Origin: Clostridium_AM sp963780135
GTDB taxonomy: Bacteria; Bacillota; Clostridia; Clostridiales; Clostridiaceae
Length of the DNA: 64,000 nucleotides
Assembly (NCBI GenBank): GCA_963780135.1
Contig: CAWAAR010000003.1
Span: 434,001-498,000 of the forward strand
Reading direction: 5' to 3'
The notes under the pieces were generated by a model, which was not told the origin of the DNA, made no database searches, and saw only the letters and a list, made by a program, of their open reading frames with translations. The translations under genes and the position numbers were made by a program. Shown here one piece after another: positions 44,801 through 53,246 of this stretch (position 1 is the first letter of the stretch; every line of letters begins with the position of its first letter).

Positions 44801-46171
44801 AGAATACGATCTTTAAAAGCAGCTTTAGATGAAAGGGATTCTATAGGATTTAAGTGTGAGAAATTAATAAAGTCAGAGGAAAAAGTTATTTTTACAAAAG
44901 AGATGAGAAAAAGACATACAATTTTATCTCCGCAAATGTCTCCTATGCATTTTCAATTTCTGCAAGAAGCATTTAAAGCATCAGGATATAATTTAGAAGT
45001 ACTTCCATCTGTAGATAAAAAGGCTGTAGAAGAAGGTTTGAAGTATGTAAATAATGATGCTTGTTACCCTTCGATTATAGTTGTAGGACAGATAATTGAA
45101 GCTCTTAAATCAGGAAAATATGATTTAAATAATACATCCGTAATAATTTCTCAAACGGGAGGTGGATGTAGGGCTACTAATTATATAGGTTTTCTAAGAA
45201 AAGCATTAAAAGAGGCTGGAATGTCTAATGTGCCTGTAATATCTATAAATGTGGCTGGAATGGAAAAGAACCCAGGATTCAAAATTACTTTAAAACTTAT
45301 AAATAAAGCTATAATGGCATTGCTTTATGGAGACTTATTCATGAGAGTTTTGTATAAAGTAAGACCTTATGAAAAAATAATAGGTTCAGCTAATGTTCTA
45401 TACGAAAAATGGATAGATAAGTGTAAGGAAAATGTTAGAGATGGAAGTCATAAAAATTTTAAAGAGAATATATATGCTATAGTTAAAGATTTTGACAGTC
45501 TTGAAATAAATAATATTAAAAAACCTAAGGTTGGGATAGTTGGAGAAATACTTGTTAAATTTCACCCAACGGCTAATAATAATATAGTTGATATAATAGA
45601 AAAAGAAGGTGCAGAAGCTGTAGTTCCTGATTTAGTTGATTTTTTTCTTTATTGCGCATATGATGCAAACTTTAAATATTTATATTTGTCAGGAGATTGG
45701 AAAAGCAAATTTATTAAAAATTCATCTATAAAGTTTATTGAGTACTTTAGAAGGCATATGAAAAATGCCTTAAATAATAGTACAAGATTTACTCCACCTG
45801 CAGATATAGAAATGTTAGCTAAAGGAGCATCTTCTATAGTTTCCTTAGGAAATCAAACTGGAGAAGGATGGTTTCTTACAGCAGAGATGGTAGAGCTTAT
45901 AGAAAGTGGAACAAAGAATATAGTATGTATGCAGCCTTTTGCATGTTTACCTAATCATGTAACTGGAAAAGGAATGATAAAAGAACTTAAGAGAATATAT
46001 CCTGGAACTAATATAGCAGCTATAGATTATGATCCAGGAGCTAGTGAAGTCAATCAGATTAATAGAATAAAGCTTATGCTTTCTGTAGCATTTAAAACTT
46101 TAGAAAATGCAAAAGATTATATAAAAGCTAAAGCTCAAATAGCAGCAGAAGATGGGAAGAATAAAGCATAA
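41885..46171 (+). CDS. large acyl-CoA dehydratase activase-like protein (tandem BcrAD/BadF domains plus DUF2229)
   Basis: The 1428-residue protein joins two ASKHA ATPase modules of the 2-hydroxyacyl-CoA dehydratase activator type. The first begins with GLDVGSTTVK near residue 6 and has NGTCAGGTGAF. The second begins with GIDAGSTTTK near residue 320 and has ACSSGCGSF. A long C-terminal half resembles DUF2229 and dehydratase-related sequences (SCCYPAK-like YPAKMVHGH, GGGCRATNY, VMQPFACLPNHVTG). Such giant proteins are common in Firmicutes, but their substrate is unknown; they are not next to dehydratase genes here. AAAGGTGAT precedes the ATG. It would use ATP for low-potential electron transfer, an inference from the fold. 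Confidence 0.85.
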   Translation: MKNLFHIGLDVGSTTVKVIVSDHKDSIVYSKYERHFSDIKSTIVNVIKEAYEHFKDTNITIMVTGSGGLSVSKWLNISFIQEVIACTQTVERFIPITDVAIELGGEDAKITFFNDGIDQRMNGTCAGGTGAFIDQMASLLQTDAEGLNELAKKHKVIYPIAARCGVFAKTDIQPLLNEGAARENIAASIFQSVVNQTISGLACGKSIKGNVAFLGGPLYFLSELRKRFIETLSLKEKEVIFPKNSQLFVAIGAAISSKNESIISFESLMDRLPELKKVSNDEVQIIRPLFKDEIELKDFNERHDKNIVKRRELNNFEGDCYLGIDAGSTTTKAALIDKDGNLLYSFYGSNEGSPLKSALKILKDLYSKLPLGAKLRNSAVTGYGEGLVKAALSVDIGEVETVAHYKAAEFFNPGVDFILDIGGQDMKCLKIKNGVIDSIMLNEACSSGCGSFIETFAHSLNMEIKDFAEAALHSKRPVDLGSRCTVFMNSKVKQSQKEGADVGDISAGLSYSVIKNALFKVIKIRNPKELGNKIIVEGGTFYNKSILRAFELISERQVVRPDIAGVMGAFGASLIARGKFEEGYKTTLINNSKLDSFDTDVIMKRCGKCANNCLLTINKFSDGKEFVSGNRCERGAGVEKTTENIPNLFQYKYKRIFNYVPIKLENAKRGQVGIPRVLNVYENYPFWFTFFTELGFRVELSSRSSKQVYELGIETIPSESACYPAKMVHGHIMNLVNRGVNFIFYPCIPYEQKEQKAADNNYNCPIVTSYPEVIKNNMDVLRDKNIKFMNPFLPIDNKERFKKRIFEEFKDFNLSKIEIELAVEKAYLEDKKVKEDIKAKGKEVLEYLKRTGTKGVVLAGRPYHIDPEINHGIPDLITSYKMAVFTEDSVAHLGNVERPLRVVDQWVYHSRLYGAANFVASQDNLELIQLNSFGCGLDAVTTDQVQEILNSYNKIYTVLKIDEGSNLGAVKIRIRSLKAALDERDSIGFKCEKLIKSEEKVIFTKEMRKRHTILSPQMSPMHFQFLQEAFKASGYNLEVLPSVDKKAVEEGLKYVNNDACYPSIIVVGQIIEALKSGKYDLNNTSVIISQTGGGCRATNYIGFLRKALKEAGMSNVPVISINVAGMEKNPGFKITLKLINKAIMALLYGDLFMRVLYKVRPYEKIIGSANVLYEKWIDKCKENVRDGSHKNFKENIYAIVKDFDSLEINNIKKPKVGIVGEILVKFHPTANNNIVDIIEKEGAEAVVPDLVDFFLYCAYDANFKYLYLSGDWKSKFIKNSSIKFIEYFRRHMKNALNNSTRFTPPADIEMLAKGASSIVSLGNQTGEGWFLTAEMVELIESGTKNIVCMQPFACLPNHVTGKGMIKELKRIYPGTNIAAIDYDPGASEVNQINRIKLMLSVAFKTLENAKDYIKAKAQIAAEDGKNKA

Positions 46172-46185
46172 AATAAGCAAGATGG

Positions 46186-46412
46186 GACGCAACTTTTTTT
46201 GAGAGGACAATTGACAGAGGACAGAGGACAGTGAAGGTTGATTTTTTGCTAACGCAAAAGAATCTTTAAATTTATATAAGTCAGCAATGTTTCGCCTTAG
46301 CGAAACGAGTCATCAAAAGTTTAATTAAAGATTTTTCGTAGTGTAGCGGAGAAAAATCCTCCTTAACTGTCCTCTGTCAATTGTCCACTGTCCTCTGAAA
46401 AGGTTGCATCGC
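46186..46412. repeat. structured repeat element, copy A (imperfect terminal inverted repeats)
   Basis: About 227 bp with imperfect terminal inverted repeats of about 50 bp: the left end has GAGGACAATTGACAGAGGACAG and related GGACAG units, and the right end has the complement. The interior contains small hairpins, notably TTTCGC-CTTA-GCGAAA and GGAG/CTCC. A 115-bp core (46264-46378) recurs at 47734-47848 with 7 differences. No open frame is inside. It looks like a MITE or a repetitive structured intergenic element. Confidence 0.75.
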
Positions 46413-46469
46413 AATATGATTAGGATGTAAAGACTAAATATACTAAAATTAATCAGGAGGTACTATAAG

Positions 46470-47045
46470 ATGAATATAGATGAAAAATCTTTAAAAAAAC
46501 TATTAGAAGAAACATGTTCCTTTGAACAATTAGAGTTTTCAGGGATACCAGATATAGATTTATATATGGATCAGGTAACTACTTTTATTGATGAAAAATT
46601 TTCATATTTAAAAAGAAGTAAAGAAGACAATTCACTTACTAAAACAATGATAAATAATTATACTAAAGCTGGTATTTTAATGCCTCCTAAAAAGAAGAAA
46701 TATTCTAGACAGCATATGATACTAATTATACTTACATATTACTTAAAGCAAATTTTATCGATAAATGATATAGAGAAGTTATTTTCACCTATAGTAGAAG
46801 ATATAAATAAGAGCGAAAATAGTAAAATAAATTTAAAAGATATTTATGAGGAATTTTTAAATTTAGAAAAGAAGGAAGTTCAGGATTTTAAAGTGAATTT
46901 TGAAAAGGAATTGAGCTTGGGAGATGAGAATGAAAAAGATGGAGATATAAACAAATTAATTAAGACTGTAATTATGCTTGTGGTTAAAGCTAATATACAA
47001 AAGCGTATGGCAGAAAAAATAATTGATGAATTTTTAAAAAAATAA
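46470..47045 (+). CDS. DUF1836 family protein
   Basis: The 191-residue soluble protein matches DUF1836, recognisable by TKAGILMPPKKKKYSRQHMILIILTYYLKQILSINDIEKL around residues 65-105. This segment resembles a MerR-like winged-helix DNA-binding fold; the function is unknown. AGGAGGT precedes the ATG. It lies between the repeat copies A and B. Confidence 0.78.
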   Translation: MNIDEKSLKKLLEETCSFEQLEFSGIPDIDLYMDQVTTFIDEKFSYLKRSKEDNSLTKTMINNYTKAGILMPPKKKKYSRQHMILIILTYYLKQILSINDIEKLFSPIVEDINKSENSKINLKDIYEEFLNLEKKEVQDFKVNFEKELSLGDENEKDGDINKLIKTVIMLVVKANIQKRMAEKIIDEFLKK

Positions 47046-47060
47046 GATAAAAAATTTGTA

Positions 47061-47093
47061 AAGCTAAAGGATTTATATAGGTCTCTTTAGCTT
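47061..47093. terminator. hairpin between converging DUF1836 and RusA-like genes
   Basis: AAGCTAAAG (47061-47069) pairs with CTTTAGCTT (47085-47093), which overlaps the stop of the RusA-like gene. The T-run is poor, so termination is only moderately supported. Confidence 0.5.
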
Positions 47094-47721
47094 AAAATAA
47101 TTTTTTGAAACACTCTTTACAAATAAGAGTTTTACCTTTGTTAGCAGTAATACAGTTATCCTTCTTTATTGCCTTACCACATATTTCACAATGCGTTTTG
47201 TCGTTTGTGGATACATTTGTACAGCTTTTGGTATTTTTATTTAAGACTTTTTTTCTATTTGGAGGAGCTGAATACTCTATAGGAGTTTCAGGAAGATCTT
47301 TCTTTACAATTTTATAATCTATAGAATAAATGCTTTCACCAAAAAGTTCTAATTCAAATCTAGGATTTATTTCGTCATAAAACTCTTCTATTATAAGTCT
47401 TCTTATCTGAGCATCATTAACTATAAGACCACTTTTTTCAATACCATCAAATATACTTTTAGTAATATTATTAGTGTCAGGATGCCTTTTACTGCTTTTG
47501 TAATATACCTTAAGCACTGCTATTAATGCTTCACTTAATACTATTCCTGGATTTTGGCATCTAGTTTCATAGGCTATTTCTTCTTCGTAAAGAGCATATC
47601 TATCATGATATTTTCCTGAATTATAAGGCAATATAGCTCTACCTTGTACATTAAAAAGTTTAAAGTTAGATTTAGATAAAGGTGATCCTTTTACTATAAT
47701 TTTTGCGTAAGTTTTTATCAT
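47092..47721 (-). CDS. RusA-like Holliday junction resolvase domain protein with C-terminal zinc ribbon
   Basis: The 209-residue protein has a RusA-like N-terminal domain with the acidic cluster in KRHPDTNNITKSIFDGIEK and IVNDAQIRR, where family active-site aspartates sit. A low-complexity linker and a zinc ribbon follow at the C-terminus (CEICGKAI ... ICKECFKKLF, CxxC...CxxC). RusA genes usually come from phages. This one stands alone beside repeat copy B with no other phage genes. The reverse-strand start has AAAGGAG upstream, and that site lies at the edge of repeat copy B. Nuclease activity is inferred. Confidence 0.78.
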   Translation of the reverse strand: MIKTYAKIIVKGSPLSKSNFKLFNVQGRAILPYNSGKYHDRYALYEEEIAYETRCQNPGIVLSEALIAVLKVYYKSSKRHPDTNNITKSIFDGIEKSGLIVNDAQIRRLIIEEFYDEINPRFELELFGESIYSIDYKIVKKDLPETPIEYSAPPNRKKVLNKNTKSCTNVSTNDKTHCEICGKAIKKDNCITANKGKTLICKECFKKLF

Positions 47722-47733
47722 AAGTTTTTGCTC

Positions 47734-47889
47734 CTTTAAATTTATATAAGTCAGTAATGTTTCGCTTTAGCGAAACGAGTCATCAAAAATTTAATTTAAG
47801 ATTTTTAGTAGTGTAGTGGAGAAAAATCCTCCTTCACTGTCCTCTGTCCTCTCAAAAAAATGTTTCGCATTTTTTTAAAATTGTAACGC
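47734..47889. repeat. structured repeat element, copy B (left end missing)
   Basis: The first 115 bp match the core of copy A (46264-46378) at 108 of 115 positions, including the TTTCGC/GCGAAA hairpin (its loop differs) and the GGAG/CTCC stem. The right end diverges after CTGTCCTCTGTC. Copy B lacks the left inverted repeat and begins at the ribosome site of the RusA-like gene. The two copies are in the same orientation and flank the DUF1836/RusA pair. Confidence 0.75.
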
Positions 47890-48050
47890 TAATTATTCTC
47901 AGTACATTATATCATAGTGAATAAATGTAGTGTTATATGATTAGCATGTAATTGTAAATTCTGTTGTCATTGATTATAATTTTTCAATAAAGTATAATTA
48001 TCCTTGATATATACTAAAAGAAACTATGGAAAAACAAGAGAGGTAATGTT

Positions 48051-49076
48051 ATGGATAAAGATATAAAAATACTTGCTATAGAGAGTAGTTGTGATGAGAC
48101 TTCAGCAGCGGTAGTTGTTAATGGTAGAAAGGTTTTATCAAATATTATAGCATCTCAAATAGATATACATACTAAATTTGGCGGGGTTGTGCCAGAAGTA
48201 GCATCAAGAAAACATGTAGAAGCAATAGCAGTAGTAGTTAAAGAAGCTTTGGATAAAGCTGGAGTTACTTTAGAGGATATAGATGCTGTAGGTGTTACTT
48301 ATGGACCAGGTTTAGTTGGTGCACTACTTGTAGGACTTCAATATGCTAAAGGGTTAGCTTATGCGATAGGGAAACCTTTAATAGGAGTAAATCATATTGA
48401 AGGCCATATAAGTGCTAATTTTATAGAATATGAAGATTTAAAACCTCCTTTTGTATGCCTTGTTGTATCAGGAGGACATACGTTTATAGTTCATATGAAA
48501 GACTATGGAGATTTTGAAGTTATGGGTCAAACAAGAGATGATGCAGCAGGAGAAGCTTATGATAAAGTAGCTAGAGCTATAGGGCTTGGATATCCAGGAG
48601 GACCTAAAATAGATAAGATAGCAAAAGAAGGAAATGCTGATGCTATAAAGTTTCCTAGAGCTAAATTTCAAGATGGTGAATCTTTGGATTTTTCATTTAG
48701 TGGAGTTAAATCAGCAGTACTTAACTACTTGAACAAAATGGAAATGAAAAAGGAAGAAATAAATAGAGCAGATGTAGCTGCATCTTTTCAAAAGGCAGTA
48801 GTAAATTTTTTGGTAGACAATTCAATGAAAGCTTGTAAATTAAAAGGTGTCCATAAAATTGCAGTGGCTGGAGGAGTTGCATCTAATACTTGTCTTAGAG
48901 AAACTTTAATTAAAGAAGGAAGAAATAGAAATATAGAGGTATTGTTTCCTGAATTTGTATTATGTACAGATAATGCAGCCATGATAGGAAGTGCTGCTTA
49001 TTTTGAATATATTAAAGGAAATGTAGCTCCATTAACATTAAATGCAGTGCCAAATTTAAAACTTGGTGAAAGATAA
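48051..49076 (+). CDS. tsaD: tRNA N6-adenosine threonylcarbamoyltransferase TsaD
   Basis: The 341-residue ASKHA protein transfers threonylcarbamoyl from TC-AMP to A37 of tRNAs, together with TsaB and TsaE. Its metal ligand motif is seen in RKHVEAIA and NHIEGHI. Other family blocks are SSCDETSAAV, GPGLVGALLVG, SGGHTFIV and GGVASNTCLRE. GAGAGGT precedes the ATG. It is in single-gene context here, 47 kb from tsaB/tsaE. Confidence 0.96.
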   Translation: MDKDIKILAIESSCDETSAAVVVNGRKVLSNIIASQIDIHTKFGGVVPEVASRKHVEAIAVVVKEALDKAGVTLEDIDAVGVTYGPGLVGALLVGLQYAKGLAYAIGKPLIGVNHIEGHISANFIEYEDLKPPFVCLVVSGGHTFIVHMKDYGDFEVMGQTRDDAAGEAYDKVARAIGLGYPGGPKIDKIAKEGNADAIKFPRAKFQDGESLDFSFSGVKSAVLNYLNKMEMKKEEINRADVAASFQKAVVNFLVDNSMKACKLKGVHKIAVAGGVASNTCLRETLIKEGRNRNIEVLFPEFVLCTDNAAMIGSAAYFEYIKGNVAPLTLNAVPNLKLGER

Positions 49077-49658
49077 TATTAAGGTATAAGAGCAAATAGA
49101 CCAATTAAAATTTGCCTTAATTGTAGATTATAGTAATGATTATAGAAACAGAGAAAGAACTTAAAATGTAAGTTTAATTATAAAAACGTATATTTATTCG
49201 TTTTTGTATCTGAAATTAAAACATTTTAATTATTTTTTCCGCACAGAACAATATATTATATGTATTAATTTTTATAAAAAATATTAATTTATTAAGTGAA
49301 GTTCTATATAATGGTGAATTTATTTTTGATATAACATAATTAATATTTATGTATAGTGAAAATAAAGCATATAGAGTATCTCAAATAACAAATAGCATAT
49401 TCTATTTACAAAATAAAGCATATACTATATAATGATTTTGTATAAAGGGAAAAATTGCATGGATATTTTTCAGCATTAATGGAAAAATAATTTGATATTT
49501 GAATTTTACAATAAGCGTTTAATTCATATAAAGTTTTTGTTTATAGTTTTTTTATATAAAATGCAAGTAAAAAAAATATAGAATGCAATTGAAAAAAATT
49601 AAATACTTATATATAATAGTATTATGTTGTTAAAATTTATAAAGAATTATTAATAAAT
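49077..49658. other. gene-free region upstream of pyruvate carboxylase
   Basis: These roughly 580 bp are very AT-rich and hold no credible gene. They contain a short terminator-like hairpin after tsaD (49182-49205) and a 15-bp direct repeat AAAATAAAGCATATA at 49359-49373 and 49410-49424, 51 bp apart centre to centre. I see no strong promoter hexamer pair and no recognised riboswitch. The region presumably carries the regulation of pycA. Confidence 0.45.
49182..49205 (+). terminator. short terminator after tsaD
   Basis: AAAAACG pairs with CGTTTTT across a 10-nt loop. The stem is short but the trailing T-run fits termination about 106 bp after the tsaD stop. Confidence 0.5.
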
Positions 49659-49700
49659 ATGCAAATGAATATGATTTTTATGAAAAAGGGGCTGAATGAT

Positions 49701-52700
49701 TTGGTTAAAAAATTTAAAAGAGTTCTTGTAGCAAATAGAGGTGAAATTGCAATAAGAATTTTCAGAGCATGTCAAGAACTTGGTATAAGAACAGTAGCTA
49801 TATATTCTGATGAAGACAAGCGTTCTCTTTTTAGAACAAAAGCAGATGAAGCTTATTTAATCGGAAAAAATAAAGGACCTGTAGAAGCATACTTAAATAT
49901 TGATGAAATAATAAGTTTAGCACTAAAAAAAGGTGTTGATGCTATACATCCTGGATATGGATTCTTATCTGAAAATGCTGAATTTGCAAGAAAATGTGAA
50001 GAAGCTGGAATTGAATTTATAGGACCAACAGCTGGTATGATGGAAAAACTTGGGGATAAAATTAAGTCCAAAATAGCAGCCAAAAATGCAGGAGTAGCAA
50101 CCATTCCTGGAGTACAGAAGCCTATTGAGTCAGAAGAAGATGCTGTGGAATTTGCAAATATATGTGGATATCCAATTATGTTAAAAGCAGCTGCTGGCGG
50201 TGGCGGAAGAGGTATGAGAATTGTAACAAAGGAAGAAGAATTGATACAATCTTATAAAAGTGCTAAAAATGAAGCTAAAAAGGCTTTTGGTATAGATGAT
50301 ATATTTATTGAAAAATATGTTCAAAATCCAAAACATATAGAAGTACAGGTACTTGGAGACAAACATGGTAATATAGTACATTTATATGAAAGAGATTGTT
50401 CAATACAGAGAAGACATCAAAAAGTTATAGAATTTACCCCTGCAATAGTTCTTTCAGAAGAAAAAAGAAATGCTATTTGTGAAGATGCGTTAAAAATTGC
50501 TAAGTCTGTAGGATACAGAAGTGCAGGAACATTAGAATTTTTAGTTGATAAAACTGGAAATCATTACTTTATAGAAATGAATCCTAGAATACAAGTTGAA
50601 CACACTATAACTGAAATGGTTACTGGAATAGATATTGTACAGAGTCAAATATTAGTAGCTGAAGGTTATGAATTAGGAAGCAAAGAAGTAGGAATATATT
50701 CTCAAGAACATGTAAAACCAAGAGGATGTGCTATTCAGTGTAGAATAACAACTGAAGATCCTTCAAATAACTTTGCACCAGATACAGGAAAAATTGATGT
50801 TTATAGAACAGGTTCAGGATTTGGTATAAGACTCGATGGTGGTAATGGATTTACTGGTGCTGTTATAAGTCCTTATTATGATAGCCTTTTGGTTAAGACT
50901 ACATCTTGGTCAAGAACTTTTAAGGATGCTATAAGAAAGTCTATACGTTCAGTAAAAGAAACTACTATTTCAGGAGTTAAAACTAACATAGACTTTTTAA
51001 TAAATGTACTTAACCATGAACAATTTGCAAAAGGTGAATGTGATACTAACTTTATAGCTAATAATCCAGAACTATTTGATATAGAAACAAGGGCAGATGA
51101 AGAATTAAGAATTTTAAAATTCATTGGTGATAAAGTTGTTAATGAAACTCATGGTCAGAAAACAGATTTTGATGTACCTGTAGTTCCAAAAGTAAAGATA
51201 GAAGCACCTTTAGTAGGTACAAAACAAATATTAGATGAAAAAGGACCAGAAGGATTAGTTAAGTGGATTAAAGATCAAAATAAACTACTTCTAACAGATA
51301 CAACAATGAGAGATGCTCATCAGTCTCTTATGGCTACAAGAATGAGAACAAAAGATATGGTTAAAATAGCAAAGGCTGAGTCTGTAATTGGAAAAGACTT
51401 ATTCTCTATAGAAATGTGGGGAGGAGCTACATTTGATGTTGCTTACAGATTCTTAAAAGAATCTCCATGGGAAAGACTTGAACAGTTAAGAAAGAAAGTA
51501 CCTAACGTATTGTTCCAGATGCTAATTAGAGGTGCTAATGGTGTAGGCTATAAAAATTATCCAGACAATGTTATAAGAGAATTTATAAAAGAATCTGCAA
51601 AATCAGGTATAGATGTATTTAGAATATTTGATTCTCTTAACTGGTTAAAAGGAATGGAAGTAGCTATAGATGAAACATTAAAGCAAGGAAAAGTTGCAGA
51701 AGCTTGTATGTGTTACACAGGAGATATTTTAGATACAGACAGAGATAAGTATACTTTAGAGTATTATATAAATTTAGCAAAAGAGATAGAAAAAACAGGA
51801 GCACATATCCTTGGAATAAAAGATATGTCAGCACTTTTAAAACCATATGCAGCACTTAAGCTTATAAGAGCATTAAAAAATGAAATATCAATACCTATAC
51901 ATCTTCATACGCATGATACTACAGGAAATGGTGTAGCAACAGTACTTATGGCAGCTCATGCAGGAGTTGATATTGTAGATACTGCATTTAATAGTATGTC
52001 AGGGCTTACAAGTCAGCCAGCACTTAATTCTGTTGTAGCAGCACTTAAAAATACTGAAAGAGATACAGGTATAGATGGTGATGGTTTGCAAGAATTATCA
52101 GATTATTGGGCAGCTGTAAGACCAGTATACAAACAATTTGAGTCTGAATTGAAAACAGGAACAGCTGAAATATATAAATATGAAATACCTGGAGGACAAT
52201 ATTCTAATTTAAAACCTCAGGTAGAAAGTTTTGGGTTAGGTCATAGATTTGATGAAATAAAAGAAATGTACAGAAAAGTAAATCATATGGTAGGAGATAT
52301 AGTAAAGGTTACTCCTTCATCTAAAATGGTTGGAGACTTAGCTATATTTATGGTTAGAAATGATTTAACACCTGAAAACATGAAGGAAAAAGCAAAAAAT
52401 ATGACTTTCCCAGATTCTTCAGTAGCATATTTTAAGGGAATGATGGGTCAGCCTATGGGTGGATTCGATAAAGAATTACAAAAGTTAGTATTAAAGGGTG
52501 AAGAACCTATTATGTGTAGACCTGGAGAAATGCTTCCTCCAGAAGATTTTGATAAAATAAAGACTCATTTAAAAGAAAAGCTTAAGATGGAGCCAACAAA
52601 TCAAGATATAATAAGTCACTCATTATATCCTGATGTATTTGAAAGCTATTTAAAATATGTAAAAGAATATGGTGATCTAAGTCGTATGGGAAGTGATGTG

Positions 52701-53138
52701 TTCTTCCACGGATTACGAGAAGGTGAAACTTGTGAAGTTGAGATAGGAGAAGGAAAGACATTAATTGTTCAACTTCTTGAAATAGGAAAGCTTGATGCAC
52801 AGGGAAATAGAATGGTAGTATTTGAAATTAATGGTAACAGAAGAGAAGTAAAAATTAAGGATAAAATTACTAGTACTAGAATTGAAAGCTCTGAAGAATC
52901 AATAGACATGGCAGATCCTGACAATGAAAATGAAGTAGGAGCAAGTATTCCAGGAAATATAATAAAGGTACTTGTAAAAGAAGGAGATACAGTAAAGGAA
53001 GGTCAAAGCTTAGTTGTAATTGAAGCTATGAAAATGGAAACTAATATTATAGCAGCAATTGCAGGTACTATTGACACTGTATTTGTTAGTGAAGGTAATC
53101 AAGTTCAAGCAGGACAATTGTTAATTAAAATGAAATAG
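49701..53138 (+). CDS. pyc: pyruvate carboxylase
   Basis: This 1145-residue biotin enzyme forms oxaloacetate from pyruvate, HCO3- and ATP. The biotin carboxylase ATP-grasp domain covers about 1-450 (VANRGEIAIRIFRA, GGGGRGMR). A carboxyltransferase barrel follows at about 530-800 (DTTMRDAHQSL, MWGGATFDVAYRFL), then the tetramerisation region and a C-terminal biotinyl domain with biotinylated K1111 in EAMKMET. I chose the TTG at 49701 since AAAGGGG lies 9 bp upstream and the protein then begins MVKKFKRVLVANRG; an in-frame ATG at 49659 lacks a ribosome site. In this acetogen it links acetyl-CoA-derived pyruvate to biosynthesis. Confidence 0.95.
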   Translation: MVKKFKRVLVANRGEIAIRIFRACQELGIRTVAIYSDEDKRSLFRTKADEAYLIGKNKGPVEAYLNIDEIISLALKKGVDAIHPGYGFLSENAEFARKCEEAGIEFIGPTAGMMEKLGDKIKSKIAAKNAGVATIPGVQKPIESEEDAVEFANICGYPIMLKAAAGGGGRGMRIVTKEEELIQSYKSAKNEAKKAFGIDDIFIEKYVQNPKHIEVQVLGDKHGNIVHLYERDCSIQRRHQKVIEFTPAIVLSEEKRNAICEDALKIAKSVGYRSAGTLEFLVDKTGNHYFIEMNPRIQVEHTITEMVTGIDIVQSQILVAEGYELGSKEVGIYSQEHVKPRGCAIQCRITTEDPSNNFAPDTGKIDVYRTGSGFGIRLDGGNGFTGAVISPYYDSLLVKTTSWSRTFKDAIRKSIRSVKETTISGVKTNIDFLINVLNHEQFAKGECDTNFIANNPELFDIETRADEELRILKFIGDKVVNETHGQKTDFDVPVVPKVKIEAPLVGTKQILDEKGPEGLVKWIKDQNKLLLTDTTMRDAHQSLMATRMRTKDMVKIAKAESVIGKDLFSIEMWGGATFDVAYRFLKESPWERLEQLRKKVPNVLFQMLIRGANGVGYKNYPDNVIREFIKESAKSGIDVFRIFDSLNWLKGMEVAIDETLKQGKVAEACMCYTGDILDTDRDKYTLEYYINLAKEIEKTGAHILGIKDMSALLKPYAALKLIRALKNEISIPIHLHTHDTTGNGVATVLMAAHAGVDIVDTAFNSMSGLTSQPALNSVVAALKNTERDTGIDGDGLQELSDYWAAVRPVYKQFESELKTGTAEIYKYEIPGGQYSNLKPQVESFGLGHRFDEIKEMYRKVNHMVGDIVKVTPSSKMVGDLAIFMVRNDLTPENMKEKAKNMTFPDSSVAYFKGMMGQPMGGFDKELQKLVLKGEEPIMCRPGEMLPPEDFDKIKTHLKEKLKMEPTNQDIISHSLYPDVFESYLKYVKEYGDLSRMGSDVFFHGLREGETCEVEIGEGKTLIVQLLEIGKLDAQGNRMVVFEINGNRREVKIKDKITSTRIESSEESIDMADPDNENEVGASIPGNIIKVLVKEGDTVKEGQSLVVIEAMKMETNIIAAIAGTIDTVFVSEGNQVQAGQLLIKMK

Positions 53139-53144
53139 TGTAAA

Positions 53145-53178
53145 AATAGCTCCGCCCTAAAGAGGTGGGGTTATTTTT
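53145..53178 (+). terminator. rho-independent terminator after pyc
   Basis: A 12-bp stem with three G-T pairs (AATAGCTCCGCC / GGTGGGGTTATT, 53145-53156 and 53164-53175) runs into TTTTT just after the stop codon. Confidence 0.8.
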
Positions 53179-53246
53179 AATATAATTTGCTTATTGTGTA
53201 GAGTCATCAATTACAACATTTGTAGTATAAGGAGTTGTAAAAAATT

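Noticed and set aside
46186..46412. Repeat copy A as an insertion sequence with a transposase
   Set aside because: No open reading frame lies within the element and it is too short; a MITE-like or structured intergenic repeat is the better description.
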